Shown one piece after another: positions 55,514-64,000 of a stretch of 64,000 nt of DNA. The stretch is from Yoonia sp. I 8.24 (GTDB taxonomy: Bacteria; Pseudomonadota; Alphaproteobacteria; Rhodobacterales; Rhodobacteraceae), in assembly GCF_022096995.1 (NCBI RefSeq), contig NZ_JACXGQ010000001.1, positions 310,001-374,000 on the forward strand, written 5' to 3'. Position 1 is the stretch's first letter. Each line of letters opens with the position of its first letter. A program made the position numbers and the translations under genes. Below the pieces are notes generated by a model. The model was not told the DNA's origin and searched no databases. It worked only from the letters and a program-made list of their open reading frames with translations.

Positions 55514-56080
55514 TTAGTCAAAAAGGCCCACAGGCCCCGCTTTGGCTGACATCGCCAAGAGATCAAACGCGTAATCCGCGACCGAACGGAAACAGATCAC
55601 TTCGATCGTGTCTGCATCACGCATCCAAAACGCAGCGGCCACTTGGCCGATATGCGAGCGGCGGAAATCACCGGGCTGAAACGCTTCTGGGTGCAGGTCG
55701 ACGGGCGCGAGTTTTGCGATCACTTCGCGGGAAAATGCACCTTCAACCGTGATCAAAGCGCGCGCGTCTGATACGTTTTCAGCCAAATGGTGTTTCTTTT
55801 TCATTCCCTTAGCGATGGTGTCGAGGGCCGCGTCGACCTCCGCATAGGGTAGAAGGATCAAGACTTCATCCGGGGACATCCAGCACAGTCCCTTTTCCCC
55901 GACGCAATTGGCTTGGCCATTTGTCGGAAAATCAACCCCAGTAAGCCCTGTGCAAATTGATTTGAGTTTGCTGAACGCAAGGTCCCCGCGCAGGGTGATC
56001 ATCCCGCGCAGGCCTGCCTCAGAAATTGTGACTTCGCCGGGGGCGATCTTGCCATTCAAGGCGCTGACGGCATTAGACAT
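55514..56080 (-). CDS. soxG: Sarcosine oxidase gamma subunit
   Basis: 188-residue gamma subunit of heterotetrameric sarcosine oxidase. DEVLILLPYAEVDAAL and SHIGQVAAAFWMRDADTIEV are typical. ATG 56080 overlaps the end of soxA by eight bases. Last of the soxBDAG run. Confidence 0.9.
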   Translation of the reverse strand: MSNAVSALNGKIAPGEVTISEAGLRGMITLRGDLAFSKLKSICTGLTGVDFPTNGQANCVGEKGLCWMSPDEVLILLPYAEVDAALDTIAKGMKKKHHLAENVSDARALITVEGAFSREVIAKLAPVDLHPEAFQPGDFRRSHIGQVAAAFWMRDADTIEVICFRSVADYAFDLLAMSAKAGPVGLFD

Positions 56081-59000
56081 TTTGCTTTGCCCCTTCTTTA
56101 TCATAGAATACCGGGTCAACGATTTTGGCAGCAATCGTGGTGCCATCAACCTTGTTGAATTCAATCACCTCGCCCATGCGGTCGGGGCCATTGTGGACCA
56201 AACCCATCGCGATGCCACGCTCAAGCGTTGCGGAATAATAGGTTGATGTCACACGGCCTTGAGTCGCTATTTGATCATTCGCATTTGCACCAACATCACG
56301 ATGATCAGTCCACTCAAGCGTCTTGTCGTAGTGATCAGTATCAAAATCAATTGCATAGGCCCCATCAGGCAAAACAGACCCATCGACGGTTTCCAGCCCC
56401 ACCAGCTTCCAGCGGTTCGGATCGGCCATATGGCTGCGCAGATGCGCGCGTTTGCCTAGATAATCTTCTTTCTTCTTGGAAAGCGCCCAATTGAGGTTCA
56501 AATCCTGCGGGATCACTGTCCCGTCGGTTTCATCCCCGATCATGATAAAGCCTTTTTCGGCGCGCAGAATATGCAAGGCCTCGGTGCCATATGGCATGGC
56601 GTCGAATTCTTCGCCCGCCGCGATCAGCGTATCCCAGAATGCAGCACCCTGCCCGGCTGGCACGGCAACCTCATAGGACAATTCGCCCGAGAAACTGATC
56701 CGGAACACCCGTGCGTCGAAATCACCTATTTTTCCGGCTTTCCACTGCATGAACGGCAGCGCTTCGGCGGATAGGTCCATATCGCTGCCCAATTTTTGCA
56801 GCAGTTTGCGGGCCTTCGGCCCAACAACCGCGACCTGCGCGTATTGTTCGGTGACATTTGCGACATAGACCTGCATGTCCCACCATTCGCATTGCAGCCA
56901 GTCTTCCATATGGGCGTGAATGCTTTCGGCGCCGCCGGTGGTTGTGTGGCACAGCCAAGTGTCGTCATCCATGCGCACGACAACACCGTCATCCATCAAG
57001 AACCCATTCTCTGAGCACATCAGACCATAGCGGCATTTTCCAACGGGCAGCGTTGACATCATGTTGGTATACATCAGATCAAGGAATTTACCCGCGTCCG
57101 GCCCTTTGACGATCAGCTTGCCCAGCGTTGACGCATCCAACAGCCCCACGTTTTCACGGGCGTTTAGCACTTCGCGGTTCACGGCGTCATGCACGCTCTC
57201 ACCCTCACGAATATAGGTATAGGGTCTGCGCCATTGGCCAACAGGTTCGTTGTCAGCGCCATTGGTGTTGGACCAAGCTGATACCGGCGTTTTGCGGATC
57301 GGTTGGAATAGATCGTCACGCGCGGCCCCGGTGATCGCGCCCATCGAAATTGGCGTATAGGGCGGGCGGAAGGTCGTCGTGCCCACATTCGGAATATCTG
57401 CGTTCAGTGATTTGGAAAGAATCGCAAGACCGTTGATATTGCTTAATTTTCCCTGATCTGTCGCCATCCCCAAGGTGGTGTAGCGTTTAGTGTGTTCGAC
57501 GCTTTCAAAGCCTTCTTGCGCGGCCAATTGCACATCAGACACTTTCACGTCGTTTTGGAAATCAAGCCACGCCTTTGCGCGCAACGCATGTTTTGCGCCT
57601 TGTGGCATCAACCATACCGGCGAGATCGCACTTTCTTCGGCGTCTTCGCCCAGTGGCGCTTCTGCGCCGCGTTTGACATGGCCTGCAACCTTTGCAGCGG
57701 CACGGCCAGCAGCCCACCCATCGCCCACGGCTTCGGCGGTGAACAGATGCCCATTCGCCGTGCCTGCAGTGATGACAAAGGCTTGCCCATCGGCGCCAGT
57801 TGGTGGCTTTTCGTGATCAGGGCGGAACATCACCTGATCGGCATCCCAAATCAGTTTACCGCCACAATGGGACCAAAGATGCACAACCGGCGACCAACCG
57901 CCCGACATCGCAACGCAATCGCATGCGATTTCTTCCAGCACAGCCCCTTCGCCCGCTTGGGCACAAAGCCCAACCGATTTGACGCGTTTGCCGCCTTTGA
58001 CCTTGGCAATGCCTTTGCCCAGTTCCACCCGGATGCCCAATGCGCGGGCCTCATCAATCAGCGGACCGTCTGCATCGGGGCGCGCATCAATGATCGCGGG
58101 AATATCAAGCCCGGCCTGCTTCAGCACCAGCGCCGTGCGGTACGCGTCATCATTGTTGGTGACAACAACAGTGCGGTCGCCCAGCGACACGCCGTAGTTA
58201 ACCACATAATCGCGCACAGCACCGGCCAAGGTCACCCCTGGAATATCATTGCCCGCAAACGACAGCGGACGCTCAATCGCCCCTGTCGCAGTGATGATTT
58301 GTTTGGCCCGGATGCGCCAAAGACGGTGGCGCGGACCATCCACATTAGGCGTATGATCTGTCAATCGCTCGTAGCCAAGCGCATAGCCGTGATCATAAAC
58401 CCCAGCGCCCATGCAGCGCAAACGAAGCTCAACATTTGGCATATTTTCAATTGCTTGCACGGTGGATTTAATCCAATCAACGGCAGGCATTTCGTCGATC
58501 ACGGGTGTGTCCACAACGGCGCGACCGCCCCAATCTGCGGTTTGTTCCATCAGTAACACACGCGCGCCTGCCTCGCCCGCAGCACGCGCAGCGGCCAGTC
58601 CGGCGATCCCACCACCAACGATCAAAACATCCACATGGGCGTGGAAATGTTCATAGGTGCTTGTGTCACGGTCTTTGGGGGCGCGGCCTAATCCGGCGGA
58701 TTTTCGGATAATCGGCTCGTAGACGTGTTTCCAGAATGCGCGCGGATACATGAACATTTTGTAGTAAAAACCAGCAGGCAAGAACCGCGAGAACGCCGTA
58801 TTGATTGCACCGATATCATATTCAAGGCTCGGCCAGTGGTTCTGCGATTGCGCTGTCAGCCCATCGAACACTTCGGTCGTCGTGGCGCGTTGGTTTGGCT
58901 CAAACTGTCCGCCCTCACCCAGATTAACCAGCGCGTTCGGCTCTTCTGCCCCGGCACCGACGACACCGCGTGGACGGTGATATTTGAACGACCGCCCCAT

Positions 59001-59138
59001 GAGCATCTGGTCGTTTGCCAGCAAAGCCGAGGCGAGCGTATCACCCTCAAACCCGCGCAGGTTCTTGCCGTTAAATTTGAAAGAGACCGCTTTGTCTTTA
59101 TTGATCAAACGGCCCATGCCAGAGAGACGGGTGCTCAT
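56073..59138 (-). CDS. soxA: Sarcosine oxidase alpha subunit
   Basis: 1021 residues. Carries NAD and the folate site: an N-terminal SoxA domain (FEGDTLASALLAND), an NAD/FAD-type Rossmann fold (IVGGGIAGLAAARAAGEAGARV) and C-terminal GcvT-like aminomethyltransferase folds (FRISFSGELSYEVAVP) that pass the methyl group to tetrahydrofolate. Oxidises sarcosine to glycine with SoxB. ATG 59138 is preceded by GGGGGAA; the upstream frame to 59273 lies in soxD. ATGA overlap with soxD. Confidence 0.95.
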   Translation of the reverse strand: MSTRLSGMGRLINKDKAVSFKFNGKNLRGFEGDTLASALLANDQMLMGRSFKYHRPRGVVGAGAEEPNALVNLGEGGQFEPNQRATTTEVFDGLTAQSQNHWPSLEYDIGAINTAFSRFLPAGFYYKMFMYPRAFWKHVYEPIIRKSAGLGRAPKDRDTSTYEHFHAHVDVLIVGGGIAGLAAARAAGEAGARVLLMEQTADWGGRAVVDTPVIDEMPAVDWIKSTVQAIENMPNVELRLRCMGAGVYDHGYALGYERLTDHTPNVDGPRHRLWRIRAKQIITATGAIERPLSFAGNDIPGVTLAGAVRDYVVNYGVSLGDRTVVVTNNDDAYRTALVLKQAGLDIPAIIDARPDADGPLIDEARALGIRVELGKGIAKVKGGKRVKSVGLCAQAGEGAVLEEIACDCVAMSGGWSPVVHLWSHCGGKLIWDADQVMFRPDHEKPPTGADGQAFVITAGTANGHLFTAEAVGDGWAAGRAAAKVAGHVKRGAEAPLGEDAEESAISPVWLMPQGAKHALRAKAWLDFQNDVKVSDVQLAAQEGFESVEHTKRYTTLGMATDQGKLSNINGLAILSKSLNADIPNVGTTTFRPPYTPISMGAITGAARDDLFQPIRKTPVSAWSNTNGADNEPVGQWRRPYTYIREGESVHDAVNREVLNARENVGLLDASTLGKLIVKGPDAGKFLDLMYTNMMSTLPVGKCRYGLMCSENGFLMDDGVVVRMDDDTWLCHTTTGGAESIHAHMEDWLQCEWWDMQVYVANVTEQYAQVAVVGPKARKLLQKLGSDMDLSAEALPFMQWKAGKIGDFDARVFRISFSGELSYEVAVPAGQGAAFWDTLIAAGEEFDAMPYGTEALHILRAEKGFIMIGDETDGTVIPQDLNLNWALSKKKEDYLGKRAHLRSHMADPNRWKLVGLETVDGSVLPDGAYAIDFDTDHYDKTLEWTDHRDVGANANDQIATQGRVTSTYYSATLERGIAMGLVHNGPDRMGEVIEFNKVDGTTIAAKIVDPVFYDKEGAKQNV

Positions 59139-59464
59139 TTGAAATTCCCCCATGACCAACCGGGACGCTGCGCGGATATGGCATCTTTGATATCTTGTGG
59201 TGGTTCCAGCGTTTGTGCCGGATAGGTGCCGAACACCTGCAATGTTGTGGTGCAGCGTGCCGCCAAAAACCATTTGCCGCAGCCGTAAGCATGGCGCCAG
59301 CGCTCAAAGTGTACGCCTTTGGGGTTTTCGCGCATGAACAGGTAGTCTTCGAACGCGTCATCCGATGCGCCCGGCCCCTCACGTGTTAAGTGGGCTTCGC
59401 CGCCGGCATGAAGATCAGTTTCATCGGCATCCACGCCGCAATAAGGGCATTTGAGTGTCAGCAT
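59135..59464 (-). CDS. soxD: Sarcosine oxidase delta subunit
   Basis: 109-residue zinc subunit. Ligands C6, C9 (KCPYCG), H58 and C62 (RHAYGCGKWF) match the family. It is between soxB and soxA, with the stop overlapping the soxA start. Confidence 0.95.
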   Translation of the reverse strand: MLTLKCPYCGVDADETDLHAGGEAHLTREGPGASDDAFEDYLFMRENPKGVHFERWRHAYGCGKWFLAARCTTTLQVFGTYPAQTLEPPQDIKDAISAQRPGWSWGNFK

Positions 59465-59501
59465 GGGAAAACCTCAGAATAAGTAGAGCTAAAGATTAAC
59501 A

Positions 59502-60746
59502 TCAGTGTGCCACCCCCGCTGCGACGCTTTCGTCGATGAATTTGCCTTCGCGGAAACGGAACATGCTGAATTCATCGGTCAGCGGGGACTGCCCTTTGGC
59601 CATGAGTTCGGCCATCGCCCAGCCAGATCCGGGGATCGCTTTGAAACCGCCCGTGCCCCAGCCGCAGTTCACAAAAACACCTTCAATGGGTGTTTTGGAC
59701 AGAATGGGAGACCGATCCCCAGTCACATCCACGATCCCACCCCATTGGCGCAGCATTTTTAGCCGCGATACCATTGGGAATGTTTCGACCAAGGCGCGCA
59801 CGGTTTCTTCAATATGGTGGAACGATCCGCGTTGGGTGTAGTTGTTAAACGCATCTGTCCCGCCGCCGATGACCATCTCGCCTTTGTCGGATTGGGACAT
59901 ATAGCCATGCACGGTGTTCGCCATCACAACCACATCCATGCAAGGTTTGATCGGCTCAGACACCAGCGCCTGAAGCGCTACAGATTCCAGCGGCAACCGG
60001 AAACCTGCCATTTGCGCAACAACGCCTGCGTGCCCAGCCACGACCATGCCAAGCTTGTCGCAATCGATCGATCCCTTAGAGGTATCGACGCCAACAACCT
60101 TGCCGTTTTCCTTGCGCACACCGGTGACTTCGCATTGCTGAATAATATCCATGCCCATATCGGAACAGGCCCGCGCATAGCCCCACGCCACCGCATCATG
60201 GCGCGCAGTGCCACCACGTTCTTGGTAAAGCCCGCCCAAAACAGGGTAGCGCGGCCCGTCAATGTTCATAATCGGACAAAGCTCTTTAACCCGCTGCGGG
60301 CCAATCCATTCGGTTTTCACGCCTTGCAGCGCGTTGGCCTGTGCCGTGCGTTGATAGCCGCGGATTTCGTGCTGGGTTTGCGCCAACATGATCACGCCGC
60401 GCGGGCTGAACATCACGTTGTAGTTCAGGTCTTGCGACATGGTTTCATACAGGCTGCGCGCCTTTTCATAGATCGCAGCGGATGGGTCTTGTAGGTAATT
60501 CGAGCGGATAATGGTCGTATTGCGCCCTGTGTTCCCACCGCCAAGCCAGCCTTTTTCCAGCACCGCAACATTTGTGATGCCAAAATTCTTACCAAGATAG
60601 TAGGCAGTGGCGAGCCCATGCCCCCCAGCGCCCACGATAATCACATCATATTTCTTCTTGGGTGCGGGTTTGGCCCAAGCGCGGTCCCAACCGGTGTGTT
60701 GGCGCATAGCTTCACGGGCGATGGCAAAGGCGGAATAACGTTTCAT
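59502..60746 (-). CDS. soxB: Sarcosine oxidase beta subunit
   Basis: 414-residue flavin subunit. FAD-binding DVIIVGAGGHGLATAYYLG at the N-terminus; the covalent FMN histidine is H183 in ARHDAVAWGYARA. Catalyses demethylation of sarcosine with formation of peroxide. First gene of soxBDAG-speB; the promoter lies in the 188-base gap shared with divergent ccmI. Confidence 0.96.
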   Translation of the reverse strand: MKRYSAFAIAREAMRQHTGWDRAWAKPAPKKKYDVIIVGAGGHGLATAYYLGKNFGITNVAVLEKGWLGGGNTGRNTTIIRSNYLQDPSAAIYEKARSLYETMSQDLNYNVMFSPRGVIMLAQTQHEIRGYQRTAQANALQGVKTEWIGPQRVKELCPIMNIDGPRYPVLGGLYQERGGTARHDAVAWGYARACSDMGMDIIQQCEVTGVRKENGKVVGVDTSKGSIDCDKLGMVVAGHAGVVAQMAGFRLPLESVALQALVSEPIKPCMDVVVMANTVHGYMSQSDKGEMVIGGGTDAFNNYTQRGSFHHIEETVRALVETFPMVSRLKMLRQWGGIVDVTGDRSPILSKTPIEGVFVNCGWGTGGFKAIPGSGWAMAELMAKGQSPLTDEFSMFRFREGKFIDESVAAGVAH

Positions 60747-60934
60747 GCGATCATCGATTCCCTGATTTGTCGGACGAGCTTATATTCTAACTGGACCCAT
60801 CGCGGTGCCAAGAGGATACTCTCAGCGGCGTCTGGCTGCCGTTTTGCGACATCACCCCTGCCACGTGGTCGCAGCCCCCTTTCCACAGCCGCCTGTGATG
60901 GTTATGTCAGCGTGACGTTGTTTAGGTGGATAGC

Positions 60935-62131
60935 ATGATTTTCTGGCTCATTTGTGTGGTGTTAACTCTTGGGGTTGCTGGCATTCTGGCAGCGCCATTG
61001 TTGCGAACGGCCCAAACCGAAACGGTGAACCCCGATATCGCGGTCTATAAGGCCCAGCTTTCAGAAATCGACCGCGACCTTGAACGTGGCATCCTGCCCG
61101 AAGCAGAAGCCGAACGCGCGCGCGTAGAAATCGCGCGACGGCTTTTGGCGGCCAGCAAAGCTGTCACCACAACCCCGCAATCAGGAAGGGCATCGCCGCT
61201 ACTGATGGGGGGGATTACCATCGCGATTTGCGCTTTGACATTTGGCATCTACGCGTACTTGGGCGCACCGGGCTATGATGATCTGCCACTAGAGACACGG
61301 ATCGCAACCAGTGATGAGATGCGCGAAAACCGCCCCAGTCAAGCAGCGCTTGAGGCGCTCGCACCTCCGCGGGTCCCGGTTGATGCGCCGCAAGATTTTA
61401 TGGACGCCATGGATCAGCTTCGCACGATCGCGCCTATGCGCCCTGACGACCCTGAGGCATGGTCGCGCCTCGCCTATTACGAAGGCGAATTGCGTAATTT
61501 CGCCGCAGCGGCGGCTGCGCAAGCCCATCTGCTGGACATATATGGGGCAGAAGCCACGATTGATGACATGCGCCTGCTTGTCGATTTTCAGGTCGCCGCC
61601 GCAAACGGGTTTGTCTCGCCCGAGGCCGAGGCCGTCATTCGCATCATCCTTGACCGCGACCCGCAAAACATCGGCGCGCGCTACTATCTGGGGTCGCTTT
61701 ATAACATGACGGATCGCCCCGATTTCGCCTACCAACTGTGGCGCGATTTCGCAGAGAACGGCGATTTGAACAGCTTTTACGTTACCTCTGCACGCGCGCA
61801 AATCGAAGACGCCGCCTACCGCGCGGGCATCGATTACAGCTTGCCCGAAGTGCGCGGCCCCTCTGCCGCTGACATCGCCAATGCCGAAAACATGACCGAA
61901 GAAGACCGCGCCGCGATGATCAACGGGATGGTTTCCGGGCTCGCGGACCGTTTGGCCTCTGAGGGCGGTCCAGCATCCGACTGGGCGCGGCTGATCGCGG
62001 CCTACGGCGCGCTGGGGGAAACGGACAACGCGCGCATGATCTGGGTCGAAGCCCAAGAGGTGTTTGGCCCAAATGCGGATGCGATGGTCATCCTACGCGA
62101 CGCGGCACAAACGGCGGGGCTACTCGAATGA
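60935..62131 (+). CDS. ccmI: Cytochrome c biogenesis protein CcmI
   Basis: 398 residues. Two N-terminal spans (about 2-23 and 90-112) flank the leucine-zipper-like cytosolic loop (YKAQLSEIDRDLERGIL); the large C-terminal part has TPR repeats in the periplasm that hold apocytochrome. ATG 60935 with AGGTGGA upstream. It is distant from ccmABCDG. Its stop overlaps the ruvX start (ATGA). Confidence 0.93.
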   Translation: MIFWLICVVLTLGVAGILAAPLLRTAQTETVNPDIAVYKAQLSEIDRDLERGILPEAEAERARVEIARRLLAASKAVTTTPQSGRASPLLMGGITIAICALTFGIYAYLGAPGYDDLPLETRIATSDEMRENRPSQAALEALAPPRVPVDAPQDFMDAMDQLRTIAPMRPDDPEAWSRLAYYEGELRNFAAAAAAQAHLLDIYGAEATIDDMRLLVDFQVAAANGFVSPEAEAVIRIILDRDPQNIGARYYLGSLYNMTDRPDFAYQLWRDFAENGDLNSFYVTSARAQIEDAAYRAGIDYSLPEVRGPSAADIANAENMTEEDRAAMINGMVSGLADRLASEGGPASDWARLIAAYGALGETDNARMIWVEAQEVFGPNADAMVILRDAAQTAGLLE

Positions 62132-62604
62132 TCTGTGAGACACCGCAGGAATTTGCTGCTGCAATCCCCGCATACGGGGCGCTCGCAGGGCTTGATCTGG
62201 GCACGGTTACCATTGGGGTCGCCGTGTCTGATTTAATGAAATCCGTGGCCACGCCGCTAGAAACGATCAAGCGCAAGAAATTCGGCGTGGACGCGGCCAA
62301 GCTGCTTGAAATCACCAATGCGCGCAAAATCACGGGAATCGTGCTGGGTCTGCCGATGAATATGGACGGATCAGAGGGACCGCGTTGTCAGGCGACACGC
62401 GCATTTGCGCGCAATCTTGAACGGCTGACCGATTTACCGATCACTTATTGGGACGAACGGCTATCGACCGTCGCCGCCGAACGGGCACTACTCGAAGCAG
62501 ATACATCGCGCCAGCGCCGTTCCGAAGTCATCGACCACGTTGCTGCGGCCTATATCTTACAAGGGATGCTTGATCGGTTGGGCAATCTGCGGGCCGCAAC
62601 ATGA
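62128..62604 (+). CDS. ruvX: Putative pre-16S rRNA nuclease / Holliday junction resolvase RuvX
   Basis: 158-residue RNase H-fold YqgF protein. Catalytic aspartates in LDLGTVTIGVAVSD and IDHVAAAYIL, with YWDERLSTVAAER. Removes the 5' leader of 16S rRNA in E. coli. Between ccmI and the DUF1289 gene with four-base overlaps on both sides. Confidence 0.95.
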   Translation: MICETPQEFAAAIPAYGALAGLDLGTVTIGVAVSDLMKSVATPLETIKRKKFGVDAAKLLEITNARKITGIVLGLPMNMDGSEGPRCQATRAFARNLERLTDLPITYWDERLSTVAAERALLEADTSRQRRSEVIDHVAAAYILQGMLDRLGNLRAAT

Positions 62605-62870
62605 CCGATGACATCTGGGCGCGCGATGAGATCGAAAGCCCCTGCATTAAAATCTGCGTGATCCATCCGCAAAGCAGGCTTTGCGCCGGTTGCCTGCGCA
62701 CGATTGATGAAATCGGCGCTTGGTCGCAGATGACGCCGGATGCGCGGCGGACAGTGTTGGATGAACTCGAACGCCGACGCAGTCAAATCACCAAGCGGCG
62801 CGGAGGACGGTCAGCACGTGTTGCGGCTAATCGCGCGGAAACACAAAACACCGATCCCGACGGATCATAA
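62601..62870 (+). CDS. DUF1289 small cysteine protein
   Basis: 89-residue protein with C15, C19, C28 and C31 (SPCIKICVIHPQSRLCAGCLRT), a likely metal-binding site. DUF1289 proteins are common in proteobacteria with no proven role. Translationally coupled to ruvX. The last 44 bases overlap the end of the convergent ABC ATPase gene. Confidence 0.9.
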   Translation: MTDDIWARDEIESPCIKICVIHPQSRLCAGCLRTIDEIGAWSQMTPDARRTVLDELERRRSQITKRRGGRSARVAANRAETQNTDPDGS

Positions 62871-63900
62871 TCCAGAGCGGCGTGCCGATTTGTGGCAAGA
62901 AGACCGACGGCACACTCGCCTGCAAAAGCGATCCATCGTAATCCATCCGCAACGAAACCAAACTCGACGCGCCGACAAACCGCGCGCGCTCAACCACGCC
63001 GCGCGCAGGCGCGCCATCGCTGGCGGTCGGGTTTGGTCCGTGCCCGGCCCGATCAAAATCAATTTTCAGATGCTGCGGGCGGATCACAATATCAACCTCT
63101 GTTCCATCTGGCACGCCGGGGGCCAAAAACTGCCCAAAGGGTGTTTCAGTCAATGCGCCCTCAACTGTGCCCGTGATCACATTGATATCACTAAAGAATG
63201 CCGCCGCCCTGCGATCCACAGGGGTGTTATAGATATTATAGGGTGCGCCTTGCTGCACGATTTTGCCGTCGCGCATTAGCGCAATTTCATCAGCCATGCG
63301 CATGGCTTCGCCAGGTTCATGGGTGACCAGCAGCACGGCCGTGCCTTCGCCCTTGAGCACCTCCAGCGTTTCATCACGGATTTCATCGCGCAACCGGTCA
63401 TCAAGACCCGAAAAAGGTTCGTCCATCAGCATCATTTGGGGGCGGGGTGCCAAGGCACGCGCCAATGCGACACGCTGCTGTTCGCCGCCTGACAGTTGGT
63501 GCGGATAGTCGTCGATGAAACGGGCCATGCCGACTTTTTGCAAAAGCTCTTGCACACGCGCTACCGCGTTTCGGTCACCGCGCAGCCCAAACGCAACATT
63601 TTGCCCGACGCTCAGATGCGGAAACAGCGCAAAATCCTGGAACATCAAGCCGATTGAGCGCCCTTCTGGCGGGACACGAAAAACCGTATCGCAGACGAGA
63701 TGCCCATCAACATGGATGGTGCCCCTGTCTTGCATCTCGACGCCGGCAATGATGCGCAGCGTCGTGGATTTCCCGCACCCCGATGGGCCCAACAGACAGG
63801 TCACCTGCCCCGGCATCACGCTCAGGCTCAGGTCGTCGACAACCTGCCGCCCGCCAAAGGATTTGACGATATTCTTGATCTCAAGGCGGGGGGTCAGCAT
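62827..63900 (-). CDS. ABC transporter ATPase, FbpC-like (iron or polyamine uptake)
   Basis: 357 residues from ATG 63900 (MLTPRLEIKNI); ATG 63927 is also open with a weak AGGTG. Walker A GPSGCGKST, Q-loop FQDFALFPH, signature LSGGEQQRVALARAL, Walker B LMDEPFSGLD and THEPGE are intact. A C-terminal TOBE-type domain (about 280-350) follows. The closest pattern is the FbpC/PotA import family. The permease and binding protein genes are not in the window and may lie beyond 64000. Confidence 0.88.
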   Translation of the reverse strand: MLTPRLEIKNIVKSFGGRQVVDDLSLSVMPGQVTCLLGPSGCGKSTTLRIIAGVEMQDRGTIHVDGHLVCDTVFRVPPEGRSIGLMFQDFALFPHLSVGQNVAFGLRGDRNAVARVQELLQKVGMARFIDDYPHQLSGGEQQRVALARALAPRPQMMLMDEPFSGLDDRLRDEIRDETLEVLKGEGTAVLLVTHEPGEAMRMADEIALMRDGKIVQQGAPYNIYNTPVDRRAAAFFSDINVITGTVEGALTETPFGQFLAPGVPDGTEVDIVIRPQHLKIDFDRAGHGPNPTASDGAPARGVVERARFVGASSLVSLRMDYDGSLLQASVPSVFLPQIGTPLWIMIRRDRCFVFPRD

Positions 63901-64000
63901 AAGGCGCGCAATCCCTGACGGAAACATTGGTTCACCGCACCTAGCAAGCGCGGCTGATCAGGGCAAGCTAATGCAAAGCGAAATCGCAGGTTTGGGCGAT

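Noticed and set aside
57492-58556. 354-residue plus-strand open frame inside soxA
   Set aside because: Antisense to a certain gene; no domain, no ribosome site and biased by soxA codon use.
60747-60934. Possible riboswitch in the soxB/ccmI gap
   Set aside because: A CTGAGAG-like string and an AGAG/CTCT hairpin exist, but neither glycine nor TPP riboswitch core could be completed.

Overview
The window looks like chromosomal DNA of a marine Roseobacter-group alphaproteobacterium (Rhodobacteraceae, in the general range of Loktanella, Yoonia or Octadecabacter). The basis is gene order. A gene transfer agent (GTA) head cluster follows fabF-mltG. yajC-secD-secF-Mth938-ccmABCDG run together, as do yfgM-bamB-der and soxBDAG. 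A luxR/luxI pair and moderately high GC codon use fit the same group. The genus is inference. No insertion sequence, prophage body, CRISPR array, rRNA or plasmid function was seen. Almost all sequence is coding, and no gene-free stretch exceeds about 300 bases.

Layout. 1-1038: first two genes of a GTA cluster, terminase large (cut by the window edge) and small subunit, on the minus strand. 1190-7467: mltG, fabF, acpP, fabG and fabD (fatty acid synthesis), interrupted by two plus-strand envelope genes, one ending in a PilZ domain. 7650-10107: a cytochrome b561-YceI fusion, a free-standing YceI protein and a small membrane protein. 10417-11648: rpsF-rpsR-rplI. 11794-19575: cpdB, a secreted protein, trigger factor, tRNA-Leu(TAG), nnr, and glnB-glnA. 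19636-23869: an endonuclease/exonuclease/phosphatase protein, an alpha/beta-hydrolase-OsmC fusion, a small AT-richer islet with a zinc-ribbon membrane protein, and purB. 23918-27049: a quorum-sensing locus (luxI, luxR, and a divergent LuxR-like protein with no DNA-binding domain) followed by an isolated fliG-like gene. 27119-31612: acyltransferase, DUF1223 protein and aconitase. 31772-37968: cytochrome c maturation genes and Sec accessory genes in one minus-strand run. 38183-48678: serS, a DUF2235 hydrolase, der-bamB-yfgM, an MFS exporter, an Atm1-type ABC exporter and a LysM protein. 48790-54456: LOG-family protein, RarD permease, threonine dehydratase-like enzyme, membrane protein, sodB and a Hint-domain protein. 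54465-60746: agmatinase and the heterotetrameric sarcosine oxidase operon. 60935-63900: ccmI, ruvX, DUF1289 and an FbpC-like ABC ATPase.

How genes work together. CcmA-D and CcmG with the distant CcmI cover most of system I cytochrome c maturation; CcmE, CcmF and CcmH are not in the window. YajC-SecD-SecF, YfgM, BamB and trigger factor serve protein export and folding. PII (GlnB) and glutamine synthetase form the nitrogen-assimilation pair. Sarcosine oxidase and agmatinase suggest use of methylated amines and polyamine precursors as nitrogen and carbon sources.

Most unusual points: the LuxR-like protein that keeps the signal pocket but ends where the helix-turn-helix should begin; the tandem envelope genes inside the fab cluster, one with and one without PilZ; an extra segment of about 80 residues in SecF; a strong hairpin in front of the GTA cluster; and a perfect 28-bp palindrome over the stop codon of the OsmC fusion gene.
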